The translations under genes were made by a program, and so were the position numbers. Of a DNA stretch of 13,444 bases, positions 12,931 to 13,444 are shown one piece after another. Position 1 is the stretch's first letter; each line of letters begins with the position of its first letter. The notes below the pieces were generated by a model. The model saw only the letters and a program-made list of their open reading frames with translations. It made no database searches and was not told the DNA's origin. Source of the stretch: Kiritimatiellia bacterium (GTDB lineage: Bacteria > Verrucomicrobiota > Kiritimatiellia > RFP12 > UBA1067); contig JAKSOY010000118.1 in the NCBI GenBank assembly GCA_024405255.1, positions 1 to 13,444 of the forward strand, in the 5' to 3' direction.

Positions 12931-13444
12931 ATGAAGGAGTTTCAGGTAGACAAGCTGTCCGTCAAGGTCATGCCGACGCGCGAGGAGATGGGACGCGTCG
13001 CCGCGCAGGACATCCATGACCGCATTCTCGCGCTGCTGGCGGAGAAGGACGAGATCAACATGATCTTCGCGGCGGCGCCTTCGCAGAACGACGTCCTGAG
13101 GTCGCTCACGGAGTTCAGGGACATCCCGTGGGCTCGCATCAACGCCTTCCACATGGACGAGTACATCGGGCTCGACAGGTCCGCGCCGCAGGGCTTCGGC
13201 AATTTCCTGATGGAGCACATCTTCGGCCTTGTGCCGTTCAAGACGGTGAACCTGATCGACTGTTCGGCCAGGGATCCCGAGGCTGAAAGCGAACGGTATG
13301 CCGGGATCCTGGAGAAGCATCCGACCGACATCGTGGTCATGGGCATCGGCGAGAACGGCCACATCGCGTTCAACGATCCGCCGGTCGCGGACTTCAACGA
13401 CCCGAAGTGGGTGAAGCCCGTGAAGCTCGACGACGTCTGCCGCC
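12931..13444 (+). CDS. nagB: Glucosamine-6-phosphate deaminase family protein (NagB-like), 3' truncated by window
   Basis: 171 codons are visible; the gene continues past the window. ATG 12931 has GAGGGA eight bases upstream and starts four bases after the regulator stop. The fold signature is present: FAAAPSQNDVL at the sugar-phosphate loop, INAFHMDEYIGL with Asp76 matching the catalytic base Asp72 of E. coli NagB, and GIGENGHIAFNDPP with His144 matching His143. Compared with E. coli, Asn142 replaces Asp141 and Asp149 replaces Glu148. Asn at the first position also occurs in Bacillus NagB. The family converts GlcN-6-P to Fru-6-P and ammonia in the cytoplasm. The substitutions leave room for a related amino- or keto-sugar phosphate isomerase. 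Confidence 0.85.
   Translation, partial: MKEFQVDKLSVKVMPTREEMGRVAAQDIHDRILALLAEKDEINMIFAAAPSQNDVLRSLTEFRDIPWARINAFHMDEYIGLDRSAPQGFGNFLMEHIFGLVPFKTVNLIDCSARDPEAESERYAGILEKHPTDIVVMGIGENGHIAFNDPPVADFNDPKWVKPVKLDDVCR

Overview
The window is GC-rich bacterial DNA. It combines large secreted LamG/beta-helix proteins, glycoside hydrolases, an AraR-like GntR/LacI regulator, dense ATGA gene overlaps and many short palindromic repeats inside coding sequence. My best taxonomic guess is a gut-type Kiritimatiellota/Verrucomicrobiota relative. This rests on protein style and family recollection, not on a marker gene.

Left region (1-4971, + strand): an accessory array of envelope or secreted proteins. A long surface-protein gene (partial at the window's left edge) carries two unrelated kinds of embedded hairpin repeat, and its base composition drops sharply in its C-terminal third. 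It is followed by small exported proteins of unknown function. Between them lie two short ORFs that look like the tail of the long protein. One (4043-4201) clearly resembles its last ~45 residues; the other (3268-3369) resembles it weakly. The arrangement is therefore full-length protein, then 'tail piece + small exported protein' units, most joined by ATGA/TGATG overlaps. I consider this the most interesting part of the window.

Boundary (4963-5229): a compact REP-like element with two perfect 27-bp tandem copies and one inverted 13-bp arm. It interrupts the third ORF of the minus-strand operon and leaves only a signal peptide plus a short stub.

Centre (5214-9166, - strand): a two-gene glycan-degradation operon. 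A clan GH-A (GH39-like) hydrolase overlaps by ATGA with a GH2-family exo-hexosidase (beta-mannosidase / exo-beta-glucosaminidase type). Both appear exported.

Right region (9271-13444, + strand): transcribed divergently from a 104-bp intergenic region in which both directions carry the same extended -10 core. It holds a secreted LamG + beta-helix protein, an AraR-like GntR/LacI-type repressor (ATGA overlap with the previous gene) and the start of a NagB-family glucosamine-6-phosphate deaminase, cut by the window end. The hydrolases, sugar-sensing regulator and NagB homologue together suggest uptake and catabolism of an amino-sugar-containing glycan. The specific substrate cannot be read from the sequence.
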